Shown: positions 52,403 through 62,307 of the stretch, piece by piece
Layout of the letters: the number at the start of each line of letters is the position of its first letter
Position numbering within the stretch: position 1 is the first letter of the stretch
Translations under genes and position numbers: made by a program
NCBI GenBank assembly: GCA_964578535.1
Contig: CAZODI010000003.1
Location: 1-64,000, forward strand
DNA: 64,000 nt
Origin: PHBD01 sp964578535
GTDB taxonomy: Bacteria; Desulfobacterota; Syntrophia; Syntrophales; PHBD01
Direction: 5' to 3'
The notes under the pieces: model-generated
What the model was told of the DNA's origin: nothing
Database searches by the model: none
The model's input: only the letters and a program-made list of their open reading frames with translations

Positions 52403-54295
52403 CTATTTCGGGACGAGCCGGAAGGGCGGCGGCGGGGTGAATTCTCCCGGCTTTACCGAGACCTTTGCGGAATAGGGCTCGCAGCCCTCCGCCTCGATGG
52501 CCAGGGTGTAATCCCCGGCAGGAAGACCGAAGAAGACAAAGCCGTTCCTGCACAGGTAGTCTTTTGATGAAAGAAACGCCTTCAGGACTTCCCGTTCGCT
52601 CATGCCGTTCGAAGGCGTGAGGGTTCGCCGGATCGCCGGGCCTTCCAGCGTAACGGAGCGGACCTTGTTCTTCCCGGACAGCTCCAGGAAGTATCCCCAG
52701 TAACTGTCGCCGGCCCCGGCCGCCGCCGTGATGATTCCGGCTACCATCCCCTGGGGAACCAGGGTGTAGCGGACATCGGTGATCTTGCCTGCGGCTATGG
52801 AAACGGGAAGGTTGGCCGGTTCGGATTGGAAGCCCAGCGCGCAGAGCGTCGCTTCGTATTCACCGGGAGGGATCGCCCCGGTTTCCTGCCTCGGTGTCAG
52901 GGGGTTCAGCCTGAATTGCGTTTCCTGCTCGTCCGCCTTCGCGGGCAGGAGCACCAGCGCCATCTGCGGGGGAGGTTTTGTATCCGGCGGACGGAAATCA
53001 TGCCGGACATCGACATATCCGCGGGAGGAAACCAGGGTCTTTTTGACATTGGCTTCCGTTGCCTCCGCAATGTCCTCGTACTGCCGGAAGACGTCCGGGC
53101 TGTTGAGGATGCTGATGTGGTCCTCGTTGAATCCCAGCACTTTCCGGGCGTCCGCCTGGGCCCGCGGGTCGAGCATGCTCTCCAGTGTCACGGTGTTGTC
53201 GTTGTTCCCGCGAAAGAGGCTCCCTCCTCCCTTGTGGCCGAAGAAGAGGTAGTATCGCATTGTTTCGGGAAGCTTCTTGGAGAAGACACGGCGGATGAAA
53301 TCGCTGTCCGGCTCCATGTCTTTCCAGCTGGGAATGACGGCGGGAGAATGCTCCACGCCGGTTTTCGCCCGGCTTTCCCCGTTCCAGGGTGTCGATATTG
53401 AGAGAAAGAGCCTTACGCTCCGGTTGTGCAGGTCCTTCTCGATCAGGGCCGACCGGGAAACAAGGCCGCCCATGCTGTGCGCCACGACGAACAGCTGGTC
53501 GAAATGGTATTTTCCGTGGAGATCGTACAGCTTCTTTCTCAGGAAGAAGGAAAGCGTTTCCAGCCTCGCCCCGGACGGATAGGAAAAGATCCACGGCTGA
53601 TAGCGAGAGCGGTCCAGAGCCTTTAGGAAAGACTTCCAGTCCTGCGGGGAGCCCGCCGCGCCATGAACGAAAAGCACCGGGATCTTCCTGGAACTGTACG
53701 GTTCGAGAAAATAGATGCTGCAGCCGCTGTATTGAAACGATTCCAGAGGCTCCCAGAATCCCTTCTCCCCCTGCTCGGCGGAAAAGGACGGATCGTTCAG
53801 GTCGGCGATGGCGCCTGCCGATGTGAAATGCTTCTTCTTCCCGCCGGAATAAACCGTCATGGGGCCGGCCAGCGGAGGGGCGGGCCGTCCGTCATCTTTT
53901 GAAATCCCGAAGTCGAGTCCCCAGGCGACCCCTCCCGGCTGGGGCGTGAGGGTGGCGCCCTTTTCATAGTGTCCCGCGCGCTCACCCGGATCACAGACGG
54001 CATTGCCGTTGGCGTCCTCGAAGGCGAAGAGGCGGTAGCGCCCCTGCCTGACGAGGAGCTCGTAAGGCCCGGGCTCCGACAGCACGGCGTAATCCCCGAC
54101 GGAAAGGCGGCCGTCGTCCGTACTGTAGGCGATTACGTAGATGGGATTTTCAAGGGGGGATCCGCTGACGATTTCACCGAAAAGGAGGGAAGAGTCTTTC
54201 GAAAACTGGACGTCTTCCCTCACCTTCAGCAACGCGCAGCCGCTGAAAAGAAGGACAGTCAGAAGAATCACCAGCGCAGATCGTAATCGGTGCAT
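52403..54295 (-). CDS. lipoprotein with alpha/beta-hydrolase domain
   Basis: A 630-residue lipoprotein; the signal peptide ends LLFSGCALL (lipobox Cys19-20 region). A small beta domain (~30-150) precedes an alpha/beta hydrolase: oxyanion region VLFVHGAAGSP, nucleophile elbow VVAHSMGGLVSR, and a catalytic His probably in EDHISILNSP. The C-terminal part (~420-630) is beta-rich, with carboxypeptidase-regulatory or Ig-like repeats (PGEYEATLCALGFQSEP, AGDYTLAIEAEGCEPYS). It is probably an outer-membrane-anchored lipase or esterase. It is on the same strand as the thaumatin-like gene, with a 244-base gap. Confidence 0.83.
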   Translation of the reverse strand: MHRLRSALVILLTVLLFSGCALLKVREDVQFSKDSSLLFGEIVSGSPLENPIYVIAYSTDDGRLSVGDYAVLSEPGPYELLVRQGRYRLFAFEDANGNAVCDPGERAGHYEKGATLTPQPGGVAWGLDFGISKDDGRPAPPLAGPMTVYSGGKKKHFTSAGAIADLNDPSFSAEQGEKGFWEPLESFQYSGCSIYFLEPYSSRKIPVLFVHGAAGSPQDWKSFLKALDRSRYQPWIFSYPSGARLETLSFFLRKKLYDLHGKYHFDQLFVVAHSMGGLVSRSALIEKDLHNRSVRLFLSISTPWNGESRAKTGVEHSPAVIPSWKDMEPDSDFIRRVFSKKLPETMRYYLFFGHKGGGSLFRGNNDNTVTLESMLDPRAQADARKVLGFNEDHISILNSPDVFRQYEDIAEATEANVKKTLVSSRGYVDVRHDFRPPDTKPPPQMALVLLPAKADEQETQFRLNPLTPRQETGAIPPGEYEATLCALGFQSEPANLPVSIAAGKITDVRYTLVPQGMVAGIITAAAGAGDSYWGYFLELSGKNKVRSVTLEGPAIRRTLTPSNGMSEREVLKAFLSSKDYLCRNGFVFFGLPAGDYTLAIEAEGCEPYSAKVSVKPGEFTPPPPFRLVPK

Positions 54296-54651
54296 GAGAA
54301 GATCCTGTCAACGTCGCTCGCAGTAACCGGATGAAAAACCACTTCTATGGAAGCCGGATCCTTCAAAGCAAAGCAGCCATTGCACAATGAATGCCAAGAA
54401 GGCCCATGAATGGATCGGCTTTTTTGAATCGGATGGCGTGAAGGTGAAACCGAAGGGAGCAGAAGGATGCCAGGCACAGACCCGTTCCCAACATCCCATT
54501 TTCACATACGAAACAGAAAGAAGACCGCCGGGGGGGAAGATCCGGGCGATCGCGGCACGGCCGGGGATTGTCTCAGGAATCGCGCAGAATCGGCTGACCG
54601 CGAGTCAATAATATGACTTTCCGGGTACCGGCATATTGACGGTTTCCGATA
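54296..54651. other. 356-base intergenic region
   Basis: It separates the hydrolase lipoprotein start from the acetyltransferase stop. A 74-codon plus-strand frame at 54387 lacks a ribosome site and is not supported. The upstream promoter of the lipoprotein gene should lie here. Nothing else was recognised. Confidence 0.4.
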
Positions 54652-55548
54652 TCATGAAGCCCGTGGATCGCCCCGGCTTGTGCGTGTTTCACAGAAGGAT
54701 GAGACAGGATTATCCGGCATGATCAGTTCATAGAACGGCAGATGCCGAATCGGCTCAAAGCCCGATTTGACCGCCAGGCCGTACGAGCCCTGATTGCCCC
54801 GCCGGCAGGACCAGACCGGCTCCAGATTCCTTTCAAGGCAGTATTCGATCAGCCTGGCGGTGACAGCGCAGGCATAACCTCTCTGCCTGAACGCAGGCCT
54901 GGTTTCCAGCCCCAGTTCCAGGATCCCGTCATGTCGGAAAGACGAAAAAGCCGTCGCTGCCGCCTGCCCATCGACCATGAGCGAAAACCCGACGCCCCGC
55001 GATGCAAAATCGGACGCATTGTTCCAGAATTTTTTCGGGACCACCGTGCCGTCGATCCGGTTGAAAAGATCCGCATCGACCTCACGAATCCTGTCATTCG
55101 CAAGGTCGATGCCTCTCATGAAATCCCTGAATCTGTCCGGGTTGAACTTGAAATTGACGCGCTCGTGCTTGACGACGGCAACCCCGGGATTGTCCCTTCC
55201 TTGGTCGTCGTCGCAGGGGATCAACCGGTCTCCAAGCATGCGGTCAATTCCCGCCTCGAGATCCGATGGAAACACTTGCATCCACTCCGCCGCTTTTCTC
55301 ATGCCGCGGAACCCCAGCAGATGGTCTTTCAACTCCGAATGCAGGAAATCGTCACGGACATTCCCATACAGCAGGGACATTCCGTAGGGATGGACGATGT
55401 AAAACGCCCCGGGTGCAATGATATCATCCACGTAAATGCTTCCCGCCACGTGCTTTTCGGCCACCGATCTCGCAAAAAAGCAGTTGACGGAGACCTCTCT
55501 CAAGCCCCGGACAGCCAGCTTGTAGGCATCCAACGGCAGTTGCTTCAT
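54652..55548 (-). CDS. GNAT-family N-acetyltransferase
   Basis: A 298-residue protein whose C-terminal half has the GNAT core: strands around GVGFSLMVDGQAAATAFSS, motif A LETRPAFRQRGYACAVTARL (Q/RxxGxA-type acetyl-CoA loop) and motif B (SYGLAVKSGFEPIRHLPFYEL). The N-terminal half contains a substrate domain with HPYGMSLLYGNV, as in the GNAT_acetyltran family. The acceptor is unknown. It lies 32 bases downstream of sppA on the same strand, so they may be co-transcribed. There is no signal peptide. Confidence 0.85.
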   Translation of the reverse strand: MKQLPLDAYKLAVRGLREVSVNCFFARSVAEKHVAGSIYVDDIIAPGAFYIVHPYGMSLLYGNVRDDFLHSELKDHLLGFRGMRKAAEWMQVFPSDLEAGIDRMLGDRLIPCDDDQGRDNPGVAVVKHERVNFKFNPDRFRDFMRGIDLANDRIREVDADLFNRIDGTVVPKKFWNNASDFASRGVGFSLMVDGQAAATAFSSFRHDGILELGLETRPAFRQRGYACAVTARLIEYCLERNLEPVWSCRRGNQGSYGLAVKSGFEPIRHLPFYELIMPDNPVSSFCETRTSRGDPRAS

Positions 55549-55580
55549 TCCGGTATCATCCTCGCATCCCGGTTCCTGTT

Positions 55581-56567
55581 TTACCGCTCGCCCCCGATCG
55601 CCCCCGGCCAGATGTAGTAGAACCCCGTCGTCAGGTTCAGGATCTCCGGCAGTTCGACGTTGACCAGGGACGGTTTCCGGTCTCCCGAGGCGGCCGCCGC
55701 CACGTTGTACAGGTTGTCGTCGGGATACTCGTCGCGGCGGTACACCACGACCCGGGCGTCATCCGGCAGGCCGGCCAGCTTTTTCGTTTCCTTCACGGCG
55801 TCGCTCAGGTAGCCGATGCGGTCGATCATGCCCAGCTTCAACGCCTCCTCTGCCAGGAAGATCCGGGCCGTGGACATCTCCGCCAGCGCTGGTGCATCCA
55901 GCTTGCGATGCTTCCTTACCAGGGAAAGAAAGCGATCGCCGAGGCGGTCGACCGTCGCCTGGAGGAGTTTCTGCTCTTCCGCCGTACTCTCCCGGAACGG
56001 CGAGCCCATGTCCTTGTTCTTTCCGTGTTTCTGCACATCCACGCCCAGGCCGATCTTTCCCATCAGGCCCATGGCCTTGGGCTGGATGAAGATCACGCCC
56101 ACCGAGCCCGTCAGGGTGGTCGGATGCGCCATGATCAGGTCGGCCGGCAGGGACATGTAGTATCCCCCGGAGGTGGCCATATCCATCATGGCCGAGACGA
56201 CCTTCGCTCCCGTCCGCTGCCTGTACGCCGTGATCTCGTGATACAGGATGTCGCTGGCCGTGATGGTGCCGCCCGGCGTGTTGACCTTGAAGAGGACCGC
56301 CTTGATGCGCTTGTCCTTCTCGGCCTTCCTCAACTGGGAGACCACCTCCTGGACCATGCTGGGACCGGTGGTGAGGAGCCCCTCCCTGGGGCTGTCGGAG
56401 ATCACGCCCCTGACGGGAATCATGAGAATCCTGTCGGCACCGGTACCTTCAAGGGTGAACTCTTTCAGGGGGTCTTTCGCATCCGGGAAAAGCTTGACCT
56501 GGGGGCCTGCACAGGCGGTGATCAGAAACATGGCCAGCAGGCATGCAATGAGAGAAAATCGTTTCAT
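55581..56567 (-). CDS. sppA: signal peptide peptidase SppA-family protease
   Basis: A 328-residue single-domain SppA-type serine protease (36-kDa class, as in archaea and Bacillus). It has a lipoprotein-like signal (AMFLITACAG). The catalytic Ser is in DMATSGGYYM and the general-base Lys in VQKHGKNKDMGSPFR. KVNTPGGTITASD is the family's oxyanion region. It cleaves leftover signal peptides in the membrane and periplasm. GGAGGATGG lies before ATG 56567. A short reading-frame remnant ends 12 bases upstream. Confidence 0.9.
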   Translation of the reverse strand: MKRFSLIACLLAMFLITACAGPQVKLFPDAKDPLKEFTLEGTGADRILMIPVRGVISDSPREGLLTTGPSMVQEVVSQLRKAEKDKRIKAVLFKVNTPGGTITASDILYHEITAYRQRTGAKVVSAMMDMATSGGYYMSLPADLIMAHPTTLTGSVGVIFIQPKAMGLMGKIGLGVDVQKHGKNKDMGSPFRESTAEEQKLLQATVDRLGDRFLSLVRKHRKLDAPALAEMSTARIFLAEEALKLGMIDRIGYLSDAVKETKKLAGLPDDARVVVYRRDEYPDDNLYNVAAAASGDRKPSLVNVELPEILNLTTGFYYIWPGAIGGER

Positions 56568-57189
56568 TCCATCCTCCTTTCAGGTGATCTTGCGCAGGCA
56601 GCGGAATCCGGCCGGAGACCGTCGACTGCCCGTGCTGTTGTTTCGGCCTGCTCTGCGGATCGGGAACGCCGTTGCACTCGTGTCTGCAGGCCCTGACGTC
56701 GGTAGGTTGGTTTCATAAAGCATACTATCGAAGCGTCTGTCACCATCATTGTCGCTTTGCATCCGTTCCGCGGCATCTCCCCCTGCGGTTCCAGGCCCCC
56801 GTGTCGGTGCCGTCCCGGCTTCGGGAATAAAAGGGAGGTTGCCGGCATACCCGCGCGCCGACCGGGGAAACCGGGACCGCAGGATGAATCCGGACCGGCG
56901 GCCGGTCCGATCCGGACCACCAATCATTCTTCCCGGTATCACGGCTTTTATTCCCTTCATGGCCAACACGCACCGCTGCCGTCCATCGGTCGTGGATGAA
57001 ATCCGGCCGGTTCAGAGAAATTTGCCCGGACGCCACCCAATGGAACGGAGCCGGGGATGAACCCGTAAGCCGCCGTGATCATAAAAGAATAAACCGAAGC
57101 TCTCGGGCAGCGCCGTGCAGGGTCGATGGCAGATTCGTTGCTTGCATCCTGACCGGGCAAATTTTGATATCGAAAAAAGGAGCCGCAAC
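56568..57189. other. 622-base divergent intergenic region with a possible gene remnant
   Basis: It lies between sppA (-) and the acyl-CoA dehydrogenase (+). On the minus strand an open frame ending at 56580 closes with YETNLPTSG, PIRRAGRNNSTG and AGFRCLRKIT. The GFRC ending is reminiscent of formylglycine-generating-enzyme-type domains. Its upstream half looks random, so it may be the decayed end of a lost gene. Other frames appear to be chance. AT content is not raised; promoters were not recognised. Confidence 0.35.
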
Positions 57190-58338
57190 ATGGATTACAA
57201 CGTGTTTCATCCCGAGCATCAGCAATTCCGTCAGCAGGTCCGGCGTTTCCTGGCGGACCGGGTGACACCGCATGCGGACGAGTGGGCGAGGGAGCGCCGG
57301 GTTCCGCGGGGGATCTGGCAGGAGATGGGCCGGCTGGGCTTCCTGGGCTTCTGTTACGACCCGGTGTACGGAGGATCCGGAGCGGACGAGATGTACCGCG
57401 TCGTGCTGAACGAGGAGATGGCCCGCTCGGGCGCCGGCGGCTTCTGTCTCGCCGTGACCGGCCACAACGACATGTCCACAACATACATCAATCTCCTGGG
57501 GACCCACGAACAGAAACAGAAGTGGCTGGCTCCGTGCATCGCGGGGGAGAAGGTCTGCGCCATCGCCGTCACCGAGCCCGGCGCAGGCTCCGACGTGGCG
57601 GGGCTCACGACGCGGGCGGAGCGGGTCGGCGACCGATATGTGATCAACGGCCAGAAGACCTTTATCACCAACGGCCATTACGGGGATGTCCTCGTCACGG
57701 CGGTCAAAACGGACATGAAGGCAACTCCGCCCCACAAGGGAATCTCGCTGTTCGTCGTCGAGAAGGAAACGCCCGGGGTCACATCGCGCAAGCTCGAAAA
57801 GATCGGGGCGCACGCCTCCGACACGGCGGAGATCTTCTTCGACCAGGTGGAAGTGCCTGTGGAAAACCTTCTTGGCGCCGAGGGGCAAGGGTTCTACGCG
57901 ATCATGGCGAATTTCCAGATGGAGCGGCTGGCCATCGGGGTCCTGTGCGTGGCGACGGCCCAGCACATCCTGGAGAAGGTCCTGGAGCACGCCCGTCAGA
58001 GGGTGGCCTTCGGGAAGCCCATCGCGAAATTCCAGGTGGTCCGGCACAAGCTGGTGGACATGGCGACGGCGATCGAGTTGAACCGGGCCCTGGCGTACCA
58101 ATGCGCCTCCCAGTATGCGAGGGGGGCCGATGTGACAAAGGAGATCTCCATGCTGAAGGCCTCCGCGGCGGAAATGGTCAACCGCGTCGCCTACGATGCG
58201 ACCCAGCTCTACGGCGGATACGGCTTCATGGCCGAATACGAGGTGGCGCGCCTGTACGCGGACCTGCGGCCGGTCAGCATTGCCGGGGGAACCACCGAGA
58301 TCATGAAGGACATCATCGGCCGCCTCATGGGCCTGTGA
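57190..58338 (+). CDS. acyl-CoA dehydrogenase
   Basis: A 382-residue acyl-CoA dehydrogenase of standard length. It has the FAD/substrate blocks AITEPGAGSD-like (AVTEPGAGSDVAG), NGQKTFITNG, the QTRVAFGKPIAKFQ-like RVAFGKPIAKFQVVRH, and the C-terminal YGGYGFMAEYEVARLY with the conserved Glu often serving as catalytic base. It oxidises an acyl-CoA to the enoyl-CoA and passes electrons to ETF. AAGGAG lies 7 bases before ATG 57190. Chain-length preference cannot be read. The gene stands alone on the plus strand. Confidence 0.92.
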   Translation: MDYNVFHPEHQQFRQQVRRFLADRVTPHADEWARERRVPRGIWQEMGRLGFLGFCYDPVYGGSGADEMYRVVLNEEMARSGAGGFCLAVTGHNDMSTTYINLLGTHEQKQKWLAPCIAGEKVCAIAVTEPGAGSDVAGLTTRAERVGDRYVINGQKTFITNGHYGDVLVTAVKTDMKATPPHKGISLFVVEKETPGVTSRKLEKIGAHASDTAEIFFDQVEVPVENLLGAEGQGFYAIMANFQMERLAIGVLCVATAQHILEKVLEHARQRVAFGKPIAKFQVVRHKLVDMATAIELNRALAYQCASQYARGADVTKEISMLKASAAEMVNRVAYDATQLYGGYGFMAEYEVARLYADLRPVSIAGGTTEIMKDIIGRLMGL

Positions 58339-58568
58339 GGGGACGGGAAAGGAGACTCCGCCTTCTTCTGACCCGCGGCCTTCCCTTCCATCATGCGGCG
58401 GTCGCTGACGGCCGCCGGCTGCCTTCCTTTCCTCTTCCATGCCCCGGACGCCGCGGACTCATCGCCATGTTCCGCGGCGCCCCGCCGATCCGATCAAAAT
58501 CCATGCTCATTTCTCATTCCTTATGGTAAGAAGATTTTCAAACAATACAAACGAGGAGGGAGGCAGCC

Positions 58569-58808
58569 ATGGACGTTCGGGACATGAAAGGCAATCCGGG
58601 AATGTGGGAACAGTTGTCGTGGGCGGATCTGAGCAGCAAGGAAAAAGAGCTCTGGACCCTCCTCGGCTGGGATGCGGACAAATGGGACAGCAATGAAGCG
58701 CCGCCAAGCACCGATAAATTCTGGAAAGACTTGAATTATCAAGAAAGAACAGCCGCGGAGGGCCTCGGCTTCACGGAAAAGATCTGGAATGGCTTTGAGG
58801 ATGAATAA
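58569..58808 (+). CDS. 79-residue acidic, tryptophan-rich protein
   Basis: A small soluble protein with six Trp and an internal repeat: WEQLSWADLSSKEKELWTLLGW in two overlapping parts, later echoed by WKDLNYQERTAAEGLGFTEKIW. Each half has the pattern W-x2-L-(S/N)-x-x-E-(K/R)-x-x-x-LG(W/F). GGAGGGAGG provides an excellent ribosome site before the ATG. No family was recognised. The regular Trp and the LGW/LGF turns suggest a compact helical protein or peptide-binding module. Independent repeats and a good ribosome site make it very likely a real gene. Confidence 0.8.
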   Translation: MDVRDMKGNPGMWEQLSWADLSSKEKELWTLLGWDADKWDSNEAPPSTDKFWKDLNYQERTAAEGLGFTEKIWNGFEDE

Positions 58809-58919
58809 CACGGACACGGATCGTATGCCGAGTTGTCCAATTCTTTCGAACCAATTGCAGTAGCCGGTCACCGAGGCCTGTTGCATTGGGTCCGGACCTC
58901 CGGCAAAACAGGGAACGGA

Positions 58920-59351
58920 ATGACGCACCCGGATGAACGGATTGAGCAGCCAGTTCGCGTGTTGAGGCTTCGGCCTCATCACGTCCTGTGCATGCGATAT
59001 CTCCCTCCCGAGCTTCTGGTACGGGGAGGCGAATTTGAAGAGGTCAGCAGGGACGTCAGGGAGACGTTGATTTTGAGCGAAACAGCCATGATCGAGGTGT
59101 CCCGCGGCTTGGATGATCTCTGCAGGTCATGTCCGGACTGCGGAGAAAGCGGCTGCGTCAGTTCCTTCGGCGATGAGGAAAAGGTAAGCCGCTGGGATTT
59201 CAGGGTGATGGGTGACCTCGGCCTGAACTATGGTGACAGTATGACGGCGGGAGAGTTCAGGACGCTCATCCGCCAGAAAGCGCCGCTCGACTTCTGCAAA
59301 AACCGGTGTCCGTGGAAATCGATCTGTACGGTATTCGGTGGGGGAGCATGA
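58920..59351 (+). CDS. DUF1284 domain protein, possible iron-sulfur protein
   Basis: A 143-residue protein with the DUF1284 start LRLRPHHVLCMRYL and a cysteine-rich core (DLCRSCPDCGESGCVSSF, CKNRCPWKSIC). The Cys arrangement, with about eight residues in two clusters, suggests iron-sulfur or zinc binding, as others have proposed for the family. ATG 58920 was chosen as the start; TTG 58833 would add residues unlike the family. Its function is unknown. The gene lies 111 bases after the Trp-rich protein, so a joint transcript is possible. Confidence 0.75.
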   Translation: MTHPDERIEQPVRVLRLRPHHVLCMRYLPPELLVRGGEFEEVSRDVRETLILSETAMIEVSRGLDDLCRSCPDCGESGCVSSFGDEEKVSRWDFRVMGDLGLNYGDSMTAGEFRTLIRQKAPLDFCKNRCPWKSICTVFGGGA

Positions 59352-59438
59352 CGGCGAAACAGATCTCCGCTTTACGGGAACACGATCAGGTCAATCCGGA
59401 TTGCGGGGGGTAAGGAGGCTATTCTATGCGGGAGTTTC

Positions 59439-62246
59439 TTACCCGAGAGTCTTATGCAACCCAAGCGTCTTCATCCTGTGGTTCAGGGTCGTACGCTTGA
59501 TCCCCAGCCGTTCGGCGGCACCCCCCGGCCCTCCGATCTTTCCGCCTGTGATTTCAAGAACATGACGGATGTATCTCCTCTGCATCTCGTCAAAGGTGGG
59601 CAGATCGTCATAGATGTTCCCTTTTGATGACTTCCGGCCGAGCGGAATGTCCAGTGACAGTGGGCCACCCGTCCAAAGAATCACTGCACGCTCGATCACG
59701 TTTTTAAGCTCTCTTACATTCCCGGGCCAGTCATAAGCAGTCAGCTTCCGCCGATCGTCCGCACTCAAGTCGATACGGTGATGGGAGTATTTGGCGGCAT
59801 ATTTATTGAGAAAATACCTGGCCAGGAGCAGGATGTCCTCCTTCCGCTGCCGCAGGGGCGGGATGGTCATCGTCATGACGTTCAGGCGGTAATAGAGATC
59901 TTCCCGGAATCGACCGGATGAGATTTCCTCCGTCAGGGTTCTGTTTGTGGCGGCGATCAGCCTGAAATCCGATTGAATTGCCTTTGTGCCGCCAACGCGG
60001 AACAATTTCCCGTCCTGCAAAACCCTCAGGAGCTTGACCTGCACGGAAGGCGGAATTTCCCCTATTTCATCAAGAAACAGAGTTCCGCGGTGAGCGAGTT
60101 CCATGCGCCCGATTTTCTGGCTGTCCGCTCCCGTAAACGCCCCTTTTTCATGTCCGAACAGCTCGCTTTCCATCAGGCTTTCCGGAATGGACGTCAGTTC
60201 AATGATGACAAACGGCTGATCATGCCGAAGGCTTTTCTTGTGAAGCCGGTGTGCCAGGAGCTCCTTGCCAACGCCGGTCTCGCCAAGAATCAGTGTTGTC
60301 GTGCCTGAAACAGCGATGCGATCCGCCTGTTCCAGGAGCCGAAGCATCATCGGACTTTCTGCAAGAATATCCTGTGAATCGGTATGAGATAGTTGATCGA
60401 GGCGGGTGCTGATTTTCTGTTCCAGCCATTGACGCTGTCGATAATGATTTTCGACATAGGTTGTCAACCGCAGGAACATCTGGGTAATCTGAGAGCGCTC
60501 AAAGTGATCGAAACAATGCCTGTCCAGGGAATTGCTCAGATAGAGCACGGCTTGAACACGACCGCCGATTTCCAGGGGAACGCAAAGGATTTCTTTGGGA
60601 CTGCCGGACAGGAATTCGGAATTCTCCATGCGAACGATCTGGGGCATATTCTCCCGATACGCCTTGAAGACCAGGGAAAGGCTCTGCCGGAAATCCTCGT
60701 TGATCACGTCTTTCGGGGAAAGATTGTAAGGCCCCCGAAGCACGGGATCGTTCTTCGAAGACGAAGATCCAAACCAGAATACTCCTCCCCGCTCCGCTCC
60801 GAAAAACCGGTTCGACGCGACAACCGCCCTGTGCAGAATCTCGTCCAGATCGGCTCCGGGCTCCAGTCCCTGGATCATCTCCATGTATGATTCCAGAATT
60901 CTGTCGTGCTGTTCGATGGAGATGGCCATATCGCTTTTAATGACCAGGAGGTGTCTCAAATCGTCCGGATAATGAACATCGCCATAACCTGAAAACCCTT
61001 TCCAGGCCTTCTGTGCCAGCACGCGCGCCTTCTCCTTTTCCCCTTTCCGTATCTTCAGGCGGGCCATTTCGATTCTGGTTTTTGCCAGTTGAATCGGATC
61101 ACCCGATTGTTTCAAATAGGCTTCGCTGTTTTCGAGATCCCTTTCGATGGCATCGTCATTTTCCCCTCCTTTGCTTGCATCCTTGGCCCTGATCCTCAGT
61201 GCGACTCCGCGCAAATGAAGGTTCGGTCCGTGCATGATGCTGTCCAGTTCGTTCCGATAATCAAGTGGTGCGATCAACTCCAATCCCTGCTTCTTCAGAT
61301 CGTAAATCATCTCGATCCACATGGGCGAGGCATACTGATGAATCAGGCCGGCCGGTGCGCCTTCCTGCGCCACCTCTTCAATCTTTTCCTTTGCTTCTTG
61401 GATTCGGCCCTCCAGGTAATCGTGGTAGGCGATGCCCCCTTTTGCAAAATACTTTGCCAGGGCATTGCCACGAACCGTCGCCTCCTGAAGAGCGCCGGAC
61501 AAATGAAAAAAGGCCTCTCTCCTCTTGTTCATCATCAGGAGAATGATGCCGAGAACGGAACGCAGGGTGACCGCCAGTGATCCAGCGGATCTGTCCAAGG
61601 CAAGGCGCCGGTAGTAATCGATCGTCCCGATCGCTTCGTGATACTGGCCCATGAAAGCCGAGCAATAGCCCAGCCACATGGGCCCCGAAGGATTGATGGC
61701 CGAACGGGACCACTCTTCCGTTTCGTAAACGCTTGCGGCTGATTCAAAGTATCTTTTTGCTTCCGGGAATATCCCCTGTAGAAAATAATACAGGCCGATA
61801 AATTCCGAAGCTCTCGACAGGATATCTTCATCCCCCAGATTTTCGACTTCATCCTTGCCGGCTGTAAAGTATTCCATCGCCAACAATCTTTGTTCGGCAA
61901 AATAGAACAGCCTGCCGAGATGCAGATTGATCAGGGCCTTTGACCGACGGTCCCCGGAACGGTCTGCTACGGAATTTGCACTCTGCAGAATCTTCATGGC
62001 GTCGTTGAAGCCCTGTCCAAGATTGAAGCAGAGGTTTGAAAACTCAAGGCTGGCGGCGATCAATGCTTTGTCGCTCTCTGCATCTTGCGGGTGCGACAGG
62101 AGCCATGCCAGGGTCTTTTTATAAGGCGCCAGAAGGCTCTTACCGGCACCGTCCGACCCTTCTTTCCGGGTACTGCGAAATTTCCGTTGATTCACCCGGG
62201 ATGGTCCCTTCGCTTTGTCCTGCTTGTCCTGTCTCGCTCCACCCAT
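59439..62246 (-). CDS. TPR-GAF sigma-54-dependent transcriptional activator
   Basis: A 935-residue enhancer-binding protein. Residues ~35-440 are helical TPR-type repeats, ~460-600 resemble a GAF sensor, ~620-860 form the AAA+ domain and the last 50 hold a Fis-type helix-turn-helix (AAERLGIKRTTLNHRMKTLG). The AAA+ motifs are complete: GETGVGKEL, the sigma-54 loop GAFTGA, LFLDEIGEI and FREDLYYRLNV. It has no receiver domain, so it senses a ligand or partner directly. AGGAGG lies before ATG 62246. It is divergent from the thiolase gene, whose upstream region has enhancer-like repeats and a sigma-54 promoter, and probably activates it. Confidence 0.92.
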   Translation of the reverse strand: MGGARQDKQDKAKGPSRVNQRKFRSTRKEGSDGAGKSLLAPYKKTLAWLLSHPQDAESDKALIAASLEFSNLCFNLGQGFNDAMKILQSANSVADRSGDRRSKALINLHLGRLFYFAEQRLLAMEYFTAGKDEVENLGDEDILSRASEFIGLYYFLQGIFPEAKRYFESAASVYETEEWSRSAINPSGPMWLGYCSAFMGQYHEAIGTIDYYRRLALDRSAGSLAVTLRSVLGIILLMMNKRREAFFHLSGALQEATVRGNALAKYFAKGGIAYHDYLEGRIQEAKEKIEEVAQEGAPAGLIHQYASPMWIEMIYDLKKQGLELIAPLDYRNELDSIMHGPNLHLRGVALRIRAKDASKGGENDDAIERDLENSEAYLKQSGDPIQLAKTRIEMARLKIRKGEKEKARVLAQKAWKGFSGYGDVHYPDDLRHLLVIKSDMAISIEQHDRILESYMEMIQGLEPGADLDEILHRAVVASNRFFGAERGGVFWFGSSSSKNDPVLRGPYNLSPKDVINEDFRQSLSLVFKAYRENMPQIVRMENSEFLSGSPKEILCVPLEIGGRVQAVLYLSNSLDRHCFDHFERSQITQMFLRLTTYVENHYRQRQWLEQKISTRLDQLSHTDSQDILAESPMMLRLLEQADRIAVSGTTTLILGETGVGKELLAHRLHKKSLRHDQPFVIIELTSIPESLMESELFGHEKGAFTGADSQKIGRMELAHRGTLFLDEIGEIPPSVQVKLLRVLQDGKLFRVGGTKAIQSDFRLIAATNRTLTEEISSGRFREDLYYRLNVMTMTIPPLRQRKEDILLLARYFLNKYAAKYSHHRIDLSADDRRKLTAYDWPGNVRELKNVIERAVILWTGGPLSLDIPLGRKSSKGNIYDDLPTFDEMQRRYIRHVLEITGGKIGGPGGAAERLGIKRTTLNHRMKTLGLHKTLG

Positions 62247-62307
62247 GTGTCACCTCCTGCCGGTCGGTCTTTTTTCATCATACCGCATTCCTGTCAAGGG
62301 CCGAGTG

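Noticed and set aside
54387..54611. 74-codon plus-strand frame between the lipoprotein and acetyltransferase genes
   Set aside because: It has no ribosome site, no domain and a random-looking composition.
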